32,773 nt of DNA from NCBI RefSeq assembly GCF_001984055.1, contig NZ_LYVO01000081.1, positions 1 to 32,773 on the forward strand. The letters are read 5' to 3'. A program made the translations under genes and the position numbers. Below the pieces are notes generated by a model. It was not told the origin of the DNA and did no database searches. It saw nothing but the letters and a program-made list of their open reading frames with translations. The DNA is from Variovorax sp. KK3 (GTDB lineage Bacteria > Pseudomonadota > Gammaproteobacteria > Burkholderiales > Burkholderiaceae_C). Below, piece after piece: positions 15,771 through 24,431 of this stretch; positions within the stretch are counted from its first letter, which is position 1; every line of letters begins with the position of its first letter.

Positions 15771-15824
15771 GAGCAGCCCCTTCAACGCGGGCTACTGGCT
15801 CGCTGCGGCATAACTGCTTATCAC

Positions 15825-15855
15825 AAAAAAAGCCCGTCCACTGACGGGCTTTTTT
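15825..15855. terminator. Bidirectional intrinsic terminator
   Basis: A7-GCCCGTC-CACT-GACGGGC-T6 is a perfect stem (15831-15838 with 15843-15850) flanked by A and T runs on both sides, so it can stop transcription from either direction. On the minus strand it overlaps the TAA stop of rsmA. On the plus strand it ends transcripts coming from the ribonuclease/barstar genes. Confidence 0.92.
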
Positions 15856-16627
15856 ACGCCCGCGCTGCCTGGGCGAGCGCGACATATTCGGCGACCGGCA
15901 CTTCCTCGGCCCGCCGCTGGATGTCGAACTGTCCGCCAAAGCCTTGCTGCTCCAACCACCGGCCGAGCGTATGGCGCAGCAGCTTGCGGCGCTGGCTGAA
16001 GGCAACCTGGACGATTTCTCCGAGCCGCGCCGCGTCGACGGCCGGCGGCTCGGCCAGCGGCACCATGCGCACCACGGCGCTGTCCACCCGTGGCGGCGGA
16101 TCGAAGCTTTCGGGCGGTACGAACAGCACGTTCTCCATCGTGTAGCGCCATTGCAGCATTACGCTCAGCCGGCCGTAGGCCGAGCTGGCCGGCGGGGCGA
16201 CCATCCGGTCGATGACTTCCTTCTGCAGCATGAAGTGCTGATCCGCCACCAGGTGGGCGAAGTCGAGCAGGTGAAACAGGATCGGCGTGGAGATGTTGTA
16301 GGGCAGGTTGCCCACGACGCGCAGCGCCGTGGCAGGCGGCACCACCAACTGGCCGGCGAGCGCAGCGAAATCGACCTTCAACACATCGGACTCGATCACG
16401 TCCAGCTGCCCATGCCCACGCAGGTGTTGCGCAAGGTCGCGGTCCAGCTCGATCACGGTGAGCCGACCCAGCCGTTCGACCAGTGGCTGGGTAAGCGCGG
16501 CAAGACCTGGGCCGATCTCGACCATCGCATCACCCGGCCGCGGCGCGATCTCGCGCACGATCGAATCGATGATTCCGGCGTCGGACAGGAAGTGCTGGCC
16601 GAAGCGCTTGCGGGCAACGTGCTTCAC
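15854..16627 (-). CDS. rsmA: 16S rRNA dimethyladenosine transferase
   Basis: 257 aa. RsmA (KsgA) dimethylates two adjacent adenines near the 3' end of 16S rRNA during small-subunit maturation. The N-terminus KHVARKRFGQHFL is the family signature. The SAM site VEIGPGLAALT begins at residue 36. The catalytic motif NLPY is at 107-110. Start is a GTG at 16627; the family N-terminus aligns there and no ATG is in frame nearby, although no good Shine-Dalgarno is seen. It lies 31 nt downstream of surA in the same direction. In E. coli pdxA lies between them; it is absent here. Confidence 0.95.
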   Translation of the reverse strand: MKHVARKRFGQHFLSDAGIIDSIVREIAPRPGDAMVEIGPGLAALTQPLVERLGRLTVIELDRDLAQHLRGHGQLDVIESDVLKVDFAALAGQLVVPPATALRVVGNLPYNISTPILFHLLDFAHLVADQHFMLQKEVIDRMVAPPASSAYGRLSVMLQWRYTMENVLFVPPESFDPPPRVDSAVVRMVPLAEPPAVDAARLGEIVQVAFSQRRKLLRHTLGRWLEQQGFGGQFDIQRRAEEVPVAEYVALAQAARA

Positions 16628-16658
16628 CGACCGCCGCCGCAGCGCCTCGACATCGCCA

Positions 16659-18071
16659 TCAGGACTGCGGTGCTTCGCGATATTCGACGTAGGCCCGTGC
16701 GCGCAGCTCCTGCGCCCAGGTTTCGTACGCCTCCTCGAGCTTCTTCTCGCGCAGCGCGCCGCGTGCCGCCTCGCGCTGCTCGGCCTGGCTCAGCTTGTTG
16801 TCGCGCCGCTCCAGCACCTGGATGAGGTGGACGCCGAAACGGGACACGATCGGGTCGCTGACCTGTCCGGGCGCCAGCCGATTCATCGCCTCTTCGAACT
16901 CGGGCACGAATTGGCCTGGTCGCGACCAGCCGAGCTCGCCGCCATCCTTCGCGCTGGCATCCTGGGAGTTGTCGCGCGCCAGCACGGCGAAATCGGCGGC
17001 GCCCTTCTGGACGCGGTCCTTGAAGTCGGCCAGTTGCGCCACGGACTGGGCCGTCGTGCGCTTCGAATCGTTGCGCAGCAGGATGTGCCGCACGTGCGTC
17101 TGCGTGACAACCGCGTCGGACGCGCCCGGCTGGCTCTTGGCCAGCACCTTCAACACGTGAAAGCCCGCGCCCGATCGGATCGGCCCGGCGATGCCGTTGA
17201 CCGCGGTCGACTGCGTGGCCTCGACGAACAGGCTGGGATAGCGGTCGGCGCTGCGCATGCCCAGGACACCGCCGTTGCCACGATCGGGCGAGTCGGACAG
17301 CTCCTGTGCGAGCTTGGCGAAATCTTCGCCTGCACGGGCGCGCTGGGCCACGCCCTGGGCGCGCTGCTGCAGCGTGGCGATCTGGGCCTCGGTGGCGCTT
17401 TCCGGCACCGCCACGAGCACCTGGGCGAGGTTGATGTCGGGCGACACCGCGGTGGTCGCGCCGCTGCGCTGCTCGCGCATGAACTGGTCGACCTCGACGT
17501 CGCTGATCTTGACCTTGTTCTCGACCTCGCGGTCGCGCACCCGCGTCATCAGGAGCTGGTCGCGCAGGTCGTTGCGGAATGCCTGCGCAGAGATGCCCTC
17601 TGCCGCGACGCGGCTTCGCAGCTCGGTCAGGCTGATCTGGTTCTGCCGTGCCACGGTCTGCTCAGCCTGGTCGATCGCGACGTCGTCGACCTTGATGCCG
17701 ACTTCCTTGGCTGCCTGCAGTTGCGTGCGCTCGGCGATGAGCCGCTCGAGCACCAGGCGCGTGAGTTCCGCGCGCGGCACGCGCTGCGCATCGGGGTTCT
17801 CCTTGAGCAGGCGGTCGACCCGCGACTGCACCTCGGTGTTGGTGATGGGCTCCGAGTTGACGAGGGCCACGATGAACTCGGCCGCGCGCTGCACCGGCGG
17901 TGCGCTCTGCGCCGGGGCGGCACGCGGCGCGGCCGGCGGCGCGAGGCGCGGGCCGGCGCGCATGATGTCCGTGATGCCCGTGCCGGGACGCGTGCCGAGG
18001 CCCTGAGCACCGGCCGCCGCGGCCAGCGTTGCAAGGCACGCCAGAGTGAGGATGGAGCGGATGTGGTTCAT
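16659..18071 (-). CDS. surA: Periplasmic chaperone and peptidyl-prolyl isomerase SurA
   Basis: 470 aa. SurA escorts outer-membrane proteins, including LptD, across the periplasm. A signal peptide ends near residue 22 (AGA). A Pro/Ala-rich spacer (about 28-62) follows. The SurA N domain runs from about 65 to 190 (FIVALVNSEPITNTEVQSR, ERLIAERTQLQAAKEVGIKV). Two parvulin domains follow, one around 215-315 (INLAQVLVAVP) and one around 325-425 (THVRHILLR, GGELGWSRPGQFVPEFE, SRFGVHLIQV). Start ATG 18071 lies 14 nt past the lptD stop, so the two are cotranscribed. The upstream-extended frame inside lptD is rejected. Confidence 0.96.
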   Translation of the reverse strand: MNHIRSILTLACLATLAAAAGAQGLGTRPGTGITDIMRAGPRLAPPAAPRAAPAQSAPPVQRAAEFIVALVNSEPITNTEVQSRVDRLLKENPDAQRVPRAELTRLVLERLIAERTQLQAAKEVGIKVDDVAIDQAEQTVARQNQISLTELRSRVAAEGISAQAFRNDLRDQLLMTRVRDREVENKVKISDVEVDQFMREQRSGATTAVSPDINLAQVLVAVPESATEAQIATLQQRAQGVAQRARAGEDFAKLAQELSDSPDRGNGGVLGMRSADRYPSLFVEATQSTAVNGIAGPIRSGAGFHVLKVLAKSQPGASDAVVTQTHVRHILLRNDSKRTTAQSVAQLADFKDRVQKGAADFAVLARDNSQDASAKDGGELGWSRPGQFVPEFEEAMNRLAPGQVSDPIVSRFGVHLIQVLERRDNKLSQAEQREAARGALREKKLEEAYETWAQELRARAYVEYREAPQS

Positions 18072-18085
18072 GGCAGGAAGCTCTG

Positions 18086-20566
18086 TCAGTCGTAGTTGGT
18101 GAAGCGGCTGGGTGCAGGGAAAGGTTGCCGCAGAGGCTGGTAGCGCTGGATGTTCTGAGTCAGTGTGCGCATGGGGCTGGACCCGATCGCGGCGAAGCCC
18201 ACGAATTCGATCTGGAACATGATGCGCGTGTTCGGGGTGGCTTGGCCAGTGGTGAGGCGTTCGAGAACCACGCGGCCGATCCAGCAGCAGCCGTCGTATT
18301 CGAAGCCCACCACGCCATCGGTGAGCTTGCGGTCCTGCAGGCTGTAGTTGAGCCGGCCGACGGCGTACCACCGCCCGCCCCCCTGTCCGCGGCCGGGGCC
18401 GAGGTCCTTGCCTTTGTCGCCCCACAGGTCGTTGAGCGGCCATTGCCAGCTCACGTCGATCGACTTGTTGCCGTCGGCGACGGTCGGCGAGCTGTTGGCC
18501 TGGAAGCGGTAGGCCGCGGAGATGTTGCGGTACGAGCCCGGGTTGTAGCGCGCGCTCAGCGCGGTACGCGTCGACCGGTGGTCGTCGGGGTTGTATTGCA
18601 CGGTGCCGTCGAAGCTCCACTTGGGCGTCCAGTTGATCTGGGCACCGAGCAGCAGGTCACTCACGCGGTCCGTGATGGGCGCGACGCCCGGCAGCGTGAC
18701 GCGCTGGTCCTTGAAACGCAGGCGTTGCGCAATGCCGAAGCGCGCCGCCTCGGCACCGCTCTCGGGGTCGATCAGCCGCGAGGTCACGCCCACCGTCAGC
18801 GTGTTGGTGTCGGAAATGCGGTCGTTTCCGGAGAAGGCGTTCTCGGTATAGACGGTCGCGAAGTTGAAGTCGTTGGCAGCCGAGTCGTAGTTCGGCAGCA
18901 GGCTCTGGTCGCGGTAGGGCGTGTAGACGTAGAAGGCACGCGGCTCCAGCGTCTGGCGGAAGGCGCGGCCGAACAGGTTGGCATCACGCTCGAAGATCAT
19001 GCCGCTGTCGAGGCTGAAGGTCGGCACCGTGCGGCTGGCAGAACTGGCGCCGTTGGCCAGCGGTGCCTCGAACTGGTAGCTGCTCGCATGCAGCTGCAGC
19101 TTGGGAATCACGTAGGTGCCGGGCGTCAAGAAAGGCCGGCTGATCGACGCCTGTGCGAAAGCGCGCTCGCCATTGGGCTGTCGTTGCTGCACCGGGTCGG
19201 CGCGGAAGCGCGAGTAGTCGGTCTTGAGCGAGAAGTCGAAGCCGTTCCAGTCGTACTTGTCGTAGTTCGCGGTGATCTGGGGCAGCCGGTCGTAAGGCGG
19301 AAGAATCGTCGCCAGGTCGTACTGCAAGGTCTGGTACTTGAGCGCGCGAACGATGCCGGTCCAGTCGCCCTTGCTCCAATTGAGCGATGCATCGTTCGAC
19401 AACAGGCGCTGCGTCAGCGACGGCGTGCGCGTGAAGTCGCGCCAGTAGTCGTTGTCGCTCACTCGGTTGATGGCGATGTTGGCCGTCAGCGAATCGAGCC
19501 CGAACGCCTTGGCATCGAAGTCCTGCCGGTGGTTGGCCCACAGGCCCCAGCGTCTCGATTTCGGACGCCCCAGGTCGAGATCGCCCACACCGATCTCGCC
19601 CCTTGCCAACTGGTCCATCTGCGTGGCGAGCTTCTCGTTGTAGCGATCGCCCACCAGGCGGTCGCTGCCCATGAAGTCGAGCCGGACGGTGCCGTTGTAT
19701 TCCTTCTCGAGATACCTGAACTCGGTGCCCAGATTGAGGCCCCGCTTGGTCATCAGCTCGGGATAGAAGGTCGCATCGCGGTTGGGCGCGATATTCCAGT
19801 AGTACGGCACCGTCATGTCGATGCCGTTGAGGTTGCCCACGCCGATCGTCGGCGGCAGGAAGCCGCTCTTGCGGTCGTTGCCCAGCGGAAAGCTCAGCGA
19901 CGGAAACGCCGGCGTGCTGATGCCCATGAAGGTCACGCGCGCATCGGTCGCGACGCCGATGTTTTCCTCGGTGTCGGTGGTCAACGTCGCGGCGCTGAGC
20001 ATCCAGGCCGGCATCCAGCCGGGGTAGTCTTCGCGCCGGCAGGTGGTGTAGGTGCCGCGTCGCGCGACCGAGACGTTGCTGTCGACGAAGTCGATGCGCT
20101 CTGCTTCGCCATGGCCGCCCGTCGACAGGAAGCGGTAGCGCACGTTGTTGAAGAAGCCCTCGAAGGTTTCGAGCTTGAGCTCGAGCTGCGGGCCTTCGTA
20201 GACGTTGCCGGCCTGGTTGACGCGCACGTTGCCGTTGGCCTTGGCAAGATCCTCGGGCTGGTAGTACTCGAGGCGATCGGCATGGATCACCGTGTCGCCG
20301 CGGCGCAGCGAGGCATTGCCCTCGATCACGGTCTCGAGATCGGGACGGCCGGAGATCCGGTCGCCATCGACGAAGCTCGGCAGTTCGCCGCGTTGCGCCT
20401 TCGGAATGATTTCCAGAAGTTGCGGCGTGCGCTTGAGCGTGATGGGCGCGTCGAGGCCGGCGTCCTGCGCCGACGCGCCCTGTGCTTGCAACAAAGCCAA
20501 GGTCAACACCGCCAAAGGCAGGGGCGGGCGACACCGGCGCCAGTCAGCTCGGATCAGGTCAGGCAT
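18086..20566 (-). CDS. lptD: LPS-assembly outer-membrane protein LptD
   Basis: 826 aa from ATG 20566, the start that gives a normal signal peptide ending QGASA. An alternative TTG at 20620 would add 18 residues. The OstA/LptA-like N domain lies at about 65-190 (VIEGNASLRRGDTVIHADRLEYYQPEDLAKANGNV). The large beta-barrel follows to the C-terminus, with RFRFKD/RLRFKDQ-type strands and a final aromatic region. It inserts LPS into the outer leaflet with LptE. The mature protein has only three cysteines: one in TYTTCRRED and the CysCys pair in YDGCCWIG. This allows one long-range disulphide pattern, not the two of E. coli. First gene of lptD-surA-rsmA. Confidence 0.95.
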   Translation of the reverse strand: MPDLIRADWRRCRPPLPLAVLTLALLQAQGASAQDAGLDAPITLKRTPQLLEIIPKAQRGELPSFVDGDRISGRPDLETVIEGNASLRRGDTVIHADRLEYYQPEDLAKANGNVRVNQAGNVYEGPQLELKLETFEGFFNNVRYRFLSTGGHGEAERIDFVDSNVSVARRGTYTTCRREDYPGWMPAWMLSAATLTTDTEENIGVATDARVTFMGISTPAFPSLSFPLGNDRKSGFLPPTIGVGNLNGIDMTVPYYWNIAPNRDATFYPELMTKRGLNLGTEFRYLEKEYNGTVRLDFMGSDRLVGDRYNEKLATQMDQLARGEIGVGDLDLGRPKSRRWGLWANHRQDFDAKAFGLDSLTANIAINRVSDNDYWRDFTRTPSLTQRLLSNDASLNWSKGDWTGIVRALKYQTLQYDLATILPPYDRLPQITANYDKYDWNGFDFSLKTDYSRFRADPVQQRQPNGERAFAQASISRPFLTPGTYVIPKLQLHASSYQFEAPLANGASSASRTVPTFSLDSGMIFERDANLFGRAFRQTLEPRAFYVYTPYRDQSLLPNYDSAANDFNFATVYTENAFSGNDRISDTNTLTVGVTSRLIDPESGAEAARFGIAQRLRFKDQRVTLPGVAPITDRVSDLLLGAQINWTPKWSFDGTVQYNPDDHRSTRTALSARYNPGSYRNISAAYRFQANSSPTVADGNKSIDVSWQWPLNDLWGDKGKDLGPGRGQGGGRWYAVGRLNYSLQDRKLTDGVVGFEYDGCCWIGRVVLERLTTGQATPNTRIMFQIEFVGFAAIGSSPMRTLTQNIQRYQPLRQPFPAPSRFTNYD

Positions 20567-20648
20567 CGGTACGCAATGGATTCTCTGGGGGGAAGGTCGC
20601 CGAATGGCCGGTAGTTGCAAGTTGCGGAAGCCTGCACCAGGCGATTTG

Positions 20649-20663
20649 TAGAATTGGATTATC
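20649..20663. promoter_or_regulatory. Overlapping divergent -10 boxes (lptD / amgK)
   Basis: On the plus strand TAGAAT (20649-20654) predicts a start near 20661, only about four bases before the ATG at 20665, so the amgK transcript may be nearly leaderless. On the minus strand GATAAT (20663-20658) could serve lptD with a leader of about 85 nt. The two would compete for polymerase. No good -35 elements were found for either. Confidence 0.35.
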
Positions 20664-20664
20664 C

Positions 20665-21759
20665 ATGACAGCCTCCCCGCCCCCGGACAGCGACGCAGCG
20701 ACGCCGTCTCCCTCGATCAGCTGGACCGACCCGGGGCGAGCCGAAGCCTTCGCGCAATGGCTGGCCACCATCGGCCCGCAACACCATCTGCTGCCCGCGA
20801 CCGCACGGGCCGCCTCGGCCGACGCCAGCTTCCGACGCTACTTCCGCATCGACTCGGATGACGCCGCCGGAACGCGCATCATCATGGATGCGCCGCCCGC
20901 CAAGGAAGACAGCAAGCCCTTCGTGCACGTCGCCCGTCTGATGCACGAGGCCGGGCTGACCGTGCCGCAGGTGCTCGAATGGGACGAAGCCAGCGGTTTT
21001 CTGCTGCTCGACGACCTCGGGCGCCAGACCATGCTCGAGGTGATCGACCCGGCCGACCCCGTCGCGGCGCGCCCGCTCTACGACCAGGCCGTCGATGCGT
21101 TGATCCGCTGGCAACTCGCATCCCGACCGGCCGTGCTGCCGGCCTACGACCGCGCACTGCTCGAGCGCGAGCTGGCCCTCTTTCCGGATTGGTACGTCGA
21201 GAAGCACCGTGGGCTGCCGGTCGAAGGACAACTCGCCGAACGCCTGCAACGCAGCTTCAGGCTGATCGTCGAGAACAACCTCGCCGCAGCCAGCGTCTAC
21301 GTGCATCGCGACTTCATGCCGCGCAACCTGATGATCACGGGCGGCCCGTCGCTGGGCGTGCTCGACTTCCAGGACGCGGTGTACGGCCCCATCACCTACG
21401 ACATCGCGAGCCTCATGCGCGATGCCTTCCTGAGCTGGGAAGAAGACACGGTGATCGACGTGACGGTGCGCTACTGGGAAAAGGCCCGCAAGGCTGGGCT
21501 GCCGGTCGACGAGGATTTCGGCGCCTTCTATCGATCGGTCGAGTGGATGGGCCTCCAGCGCCATCTGAAGGTGGCCGGCATCTTCGCGCGGCTCACGCTG
21601 CGCGACGGCAAGCCGCGCTACCTCGCCGACACGCCGCGCTTCATCGCCTACATCCGCGCCACGGCGGGCCGCTACCGCGAGCTGACGCCCTTGCTGCGCG
21701 CCATCGACGAGATCGAAGGCACGCAGCCGGTCAGCGGCTTCGCGTACGGGCGGGTGTGA
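20665..21759 (+). CDS. amgK: AmgK-like sugar kinase (aminoglycoside phosphotransferase fold)
   Basis: 364 aa. The protein has the APH kinase fold with SADASFRRYFRI (N-lobe, 51-62), LLLDDLG (113-119), the catalytic HRD at 214-216 with Asn221, and the metal Asp234 in LDFQDA. Members beside lptD-surA are usually N-acetylmuramate/N-acetylglucosamine 1-kinases of the cell-wall recycling pathway, with MurU next door. Here no murU follows: the stop overlaps the GTG of rsmE. The family is certain; AmgK activity is inferred from position and sequence type. No Shine-Dalgarno is seen before the ATG, in line with a near-leaderless transcript. Confidence 0.82.
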   Translation: MTASPPPDSDAATPSPSISWTDPGRAEAFAQWLATIGPQHHLLPATARAASADASFRRYFRIDSDDAAGTRIIMDAPPAKEDSKPFVHVARLMHEAGLTVPQVLEWDEASGFLLLDDLGRQTMLEVIDPADPVAARPLYDQAVDALIRWQLASRPAVLPAYDRALLERELALFPDWYVEKHRGLPVEGQLAERLQRSFRLIVENNLAAASVYVHRDFMPRNLMITGGPSLGVLDFQDAVYGPITYDIASLMRDAFLSWEEDTVIDVTVRYWEKARKAGLPVDEDFGAFYRSVEWMGLQRHLKVAGIFARLTLRDGKPRYLADTPRFIAYIRATAGRYRELTPLLRAIDEIEGTQPVSGFAYGRV

Positions 21760-22490
21760 AGCCGCGCTTTCACTGCAGCACCACGCTCGCGGGGCAGACA
21801 CTGCTGGTCCTGCCGCCCGGCGCGGCGCGCCACGTGCAGGTGCTGCGCATGCAGCCGGGCGATGCGCTCACCCTGTTCGACGGCTGTGGGGGCGAGTACG
21901 CTGCCACCATCGAGCGCATGGGCCGCAGCGATGTGACGGTGCAGCTCGGCGCGCATTCATCGATCGAGCGTGAAGCGGCGCGCCCCGTGCACGTCGCGGT
22001 CGGCATGCCCGCCAACGAGCGCATGGACTGGCTCGTCGAAAAAGCCACCGAACTCGGCGTCGCCAGCATCCAACCGCTGATGACCGCGCACGGCGTGCTG
22101 AGGCTGGCCGGCGAGCGCGCCGACAAGAAGCGCACGCATTGGCAGGCGATCGCGATCGCGGCCTGCGAGCAGTGCGGTCGCAACCGTGTGCCGCTGGTGC
22201 ATCCCGTGCGCGCTTTCGCGGCCTGGATCGACTCACCCCCCATCGACGATGCCGAGCGCTTCGTGCTGAGCCTGGCCGAAGGCGCGCACCAGATTCGAAG
22301 CCTGCGCGACGACCCGGCGTCCGCCAGCCTGCGCGGCGCCTGCGTGCTCAGCGGACCCGAAGGAGGGCTGAGCGCGGTCGAGGAGCAGGACGCGATCGCA
22401 CGCGGCTTCGCGCCCCTCACGCTCGGCCCGCGCGTGCTGCGCGCCGAGACGGCCGCGCTGGCTGCGCTTGCGCTGCTGGCGTCGACGTGA
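21756..22490 (+). CDS. rsmE: 16S rRNA m3U1498 methyltransferase
   Basis: 244 aa. RsmE methylates N3 of U1498 of 16S rRNA. The PUA-like N domain (HVQVLRMQPGDALTLFDG) precedes a SPOUT domain with EKATELGVASIQPL, EQCGRNRVP, SGPEGGLS (trefoil-knot SAM loop) and LGPRVLRAETA. The GTG at 21756 overlaps the preceding TGA (GTGTGA), so translation is coupled to amgK. The family N-terminus aligns at this GTG. Confidence 0.94.
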   Translation: MKPRFHCSTTLAGQTLLVLPPGAARHVQVLRMQPGDALTLFDGCGGEYAATIERMGRSDVTVQLGAHSSIEREAARPVHVAVGMPANERMDWLVEKATELGVASIQPLMTAHGVLRLAGERADKKRTHWQAIAIAACEQCGRNRVPLVHPVRAFAAWIDSPPIDDAERFVLSLAEGAHQIRSLRDDPASASLRGACVLSGPEGGLSAVEEQDAIARGFAPLTLGPRVLRAETAALAALALLAST

Positions 22491-22536
22491 CCAGAATCGC
22501 CTTCGTTTCCTTTCCTGCCTCTCGAGGCCCCTTTCC

Positions 22537-23898
22537 ATGACCCCGCTCCTTCCCGCTTTCCTGCGCCCCGCGCCCGTTCTGCTTGCAGCACTGTGCGCCA
22601 TCGGTGCCGCCCACGCCCAAGGCTCTGCCGTGGCGCCGACCCCGACCCAGGTCCGGCCGGCCGTCGACCAGGCCTTCACCCAACTGCTGGCCGCGCCTGC
22701 CGTGAAGCAGTTGCTCGACGCGGTCAAGGCCGACCACGACCGCTCCGTCGACGACTTGCGGATGCTCACCGAGATCGAAGCGCCTCCCTTCAAGGAACAG
22801 AAGCGCGCCGAGGCCTTCCTCGCCCGCATGAAGGCGCTGGGCTTGGCCGACGCGCGCATCGATGCCGAAGGTAACGTGGTGGGCTTGCGCAAGGGCACGG
22901 GCAACGGGCCGAAGCTGCTGATCTCGGCGCATCTCGACACGGTCTTTCCCGCCGGCACCGACGTCAAGGTGAAAGAGCGCGACGGCAAGCTGTACGCACC
23001 GGGCATCTCTGACGACACGCGCGGCCTGGCCGTGCTGCTGTCCTGGCTCAAGGTGCTCAACGACCAGAAGATCCAGACCGTGGGCGACCTGCTCATCGTC
23101 GGCAACGTGGGCGAGGAAGAGCTCGGCAACCTGCGGGGCATGAAGGCCCTGTTCCGAGAGCACCTCGACATCGACGGCATGGTGGGCGTGGAGCCGGCAG
23201 CGGACGGCACGGTGCTGGTGCTCGGCACCGCGAGCCACCGCTACGAGGTGAGCTTCAAAGGCCCCGGCGGCCACAGCTACGCGGCATTCGGCCAGGTGCC
23301 TAGCGCGATTCACGGCATGGGCCGTGCGATCGCCAAGATCGCCGAGATCAAGACGCCGAGCTTCCCCAAGACCACCTTCACCGTCGGCACGGTCGGCGGC
23401 GGCACTTCGGTCAACACCATCGCGCCGGATGCACGCATGGCGGTGGACATCCGCTCCGACGACATGGGCGCGTTGCTCGAAACCGAGAAGAAGGTGCTGG
23501 CCGCGATCGACGAAGCCGTGGCCGAAGAGAACAAGCGCTGGAACGTCAACACGCTGAGCGTCAGCAACAAGCTGATCGGCGACCGGCCCGGTGGCCGCAC
23601 GGCTTCGGACTCGGTGATTGTCGAAGCCGCCGTACGCGCCAACACCGCCTTCGGCCACAAGACCCTGCTGACCGGCGCCAGCACCGATGCCAACGTGCCG
23701 ATGTCGCTCGGCATCCCGGCCATCATCGTCGGCGGCGGCGGCAAGACCGGTGGCTTCCATGCGCTCAGCGAGTGGATCGACGTGACAGACGGCTGGAAGG
23801 GCGCGCAGAATGGCCTGGTGACCGTGCTCGGCCTGGTCGGCGTGCAAGGCGTGACCGAGCCTCTGCTGGCCAAGCGCCCGCCGCGAGCCAAGCAATAG
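22537..23898 (+). CDS. Exported M20-family metallopeptidase
   Basis: 453 aa. A signal peptide ends at AHA (residue 27), so the enzyme acts in the periplasm or outside. The M20 fold shows the dinuclear zinc residues: His132 and Asp134 (SAHLDTVFP), Asp159/160 (ISDDTRG), Glu193-195 (GEEEL), Glu219 (VGVEP) and His408 (GGFHALSEW). A dimerisation lid domain (GPGGHSYAAFG onward) lies in the middle. It is of the PepT-like/M20_dimer type. The substrate (dipeptide, tripeptide or acyl-amino acid) cannot be told. The ATG at 22537 follows rsmE by 46 nt with no strong Shine-Dalgarno. Confidence 0.88.
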   Translation: MTPLLPAFLRPAPVLLAALCAIGAAHAQGSAVAPTPTQVRPAVDQAFTQLLAAPAVKQLLDAVKADHDRSVDDLRMLTEIEAPPFKEQKRAEAFLARMKALGLADARIDAEGNVVGLRKGTGNGPKLLISAHLDTVFPAGTDVKVKERDGKLYAPGISDDTRGLAVLLSWLKVLNDQKIQTVGDLLIVGNVGEEELGNLRGMKALFREHLDIDGMVGVEPAADGTVLVLGTASHRYEVSFKGPGGHSYAAFGQVPSAIHGMGRAIAKIAEIKTPSFPKTTFTVGTVGGGTSVNTIAPDARMAVDIRSDDMGALLETEKKVLAAIDEAVAEENKRWNVNTLSVSNKLIGDRPGGRTASDSVIVEAAVRANTAFGHKTLLTGASTDANVPMSLGIPAIIVGGGGKTGGFHALSEWIDVTDGWKGAQNGLVTVLGLVGVQGVTEPLLAKRPPRAKQ

Positions 23899-23962
23899 CA
23901 GCCGCTGCACCGTCGTTCCACATCTGACCTCCCACCTTCATCTTTCACTTCAGGAGCCCACC

Positions 23963-24421
23963 ATGGGATTGCTCGATTCGGTTCTCGGACAAGTGCTCGG
24001 CGGCGTGCAGTCGCAGCAGCAACCCCAGCCGGGCGGCTTCGGCGGGCTGGGAGACCTCGGCGGGCTATCCGACGCGTTGGGCGGTTTGCTGGCCAACAAC
24101 GGCCAGGCAGGCGGGCTCGGTGGCCTGGTCTCGAAGTTCGAGCAGGCCGGCATGGGCGACGTGATCCATTCCTGGATCGGCTCGGGCCAGAACGCACCGA
24201 TCTCGGGTGGGCAATTGCAGGACGCGCTGGGCGGCGACCTGATCGCCGGCCTGTCGCAAAGGCTCGGCATCAACGCGAGCACGCTGCTGCCGATGCTGGC
24301 CGCGCTGCTGCCCACGCTGATCGACCGGCTCACACCGCGCGGCCAGGCCCCGGCCGAGGGCCTCGGCAATCAGGACGACCTGATGTCCTCGCTCTCGAGC
24401 CTGCTGCAGCAGAAGGGCTGA
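23963..24421 (+). CDS. YidB-family protein (DUF937)
   Basis: 152 aa. N-terminal MGLLDSVLGQVLGG, a Gly/Gln-rich stretch, then the DUF937 core GLVSKFEQAGMGDVIHSWIGSGQNAPISGGQLQDALG. A Leu/Ala-rich helix pair near the C-terminus (LLPMLAALLPTLIDRLTP) completes the family pattern. Shine-Dalgarno AGGAG sits 7 nt before the ATG. The function of YidB proteins is unknown. It lies 10 nt before the MFS gene, so the two share a transcript. Confidence 0.88.
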   Translation: MGLLDSVLGQVLGGVQSQQQPQPGGFGGLGDLGGLSDALGGLLANNGQAGGLGGLVSKFEQAGMGDVIHSWIGSGQNAPISGGQLQDALGGDLIAGLSQRLGINASTLLPMLAALLPTLIDRLTPRGQAPAEGLGNQDDLMSSLSSLLQQKG

Positions 24422-24431
24422 GCACCGCTCG

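Noticed and set aside
18125..20614. Plus-strand open frame of 829 codons
   Set aside because: It is antisense to lptD, with Val/Arg/Ala-rich composition and no domain.
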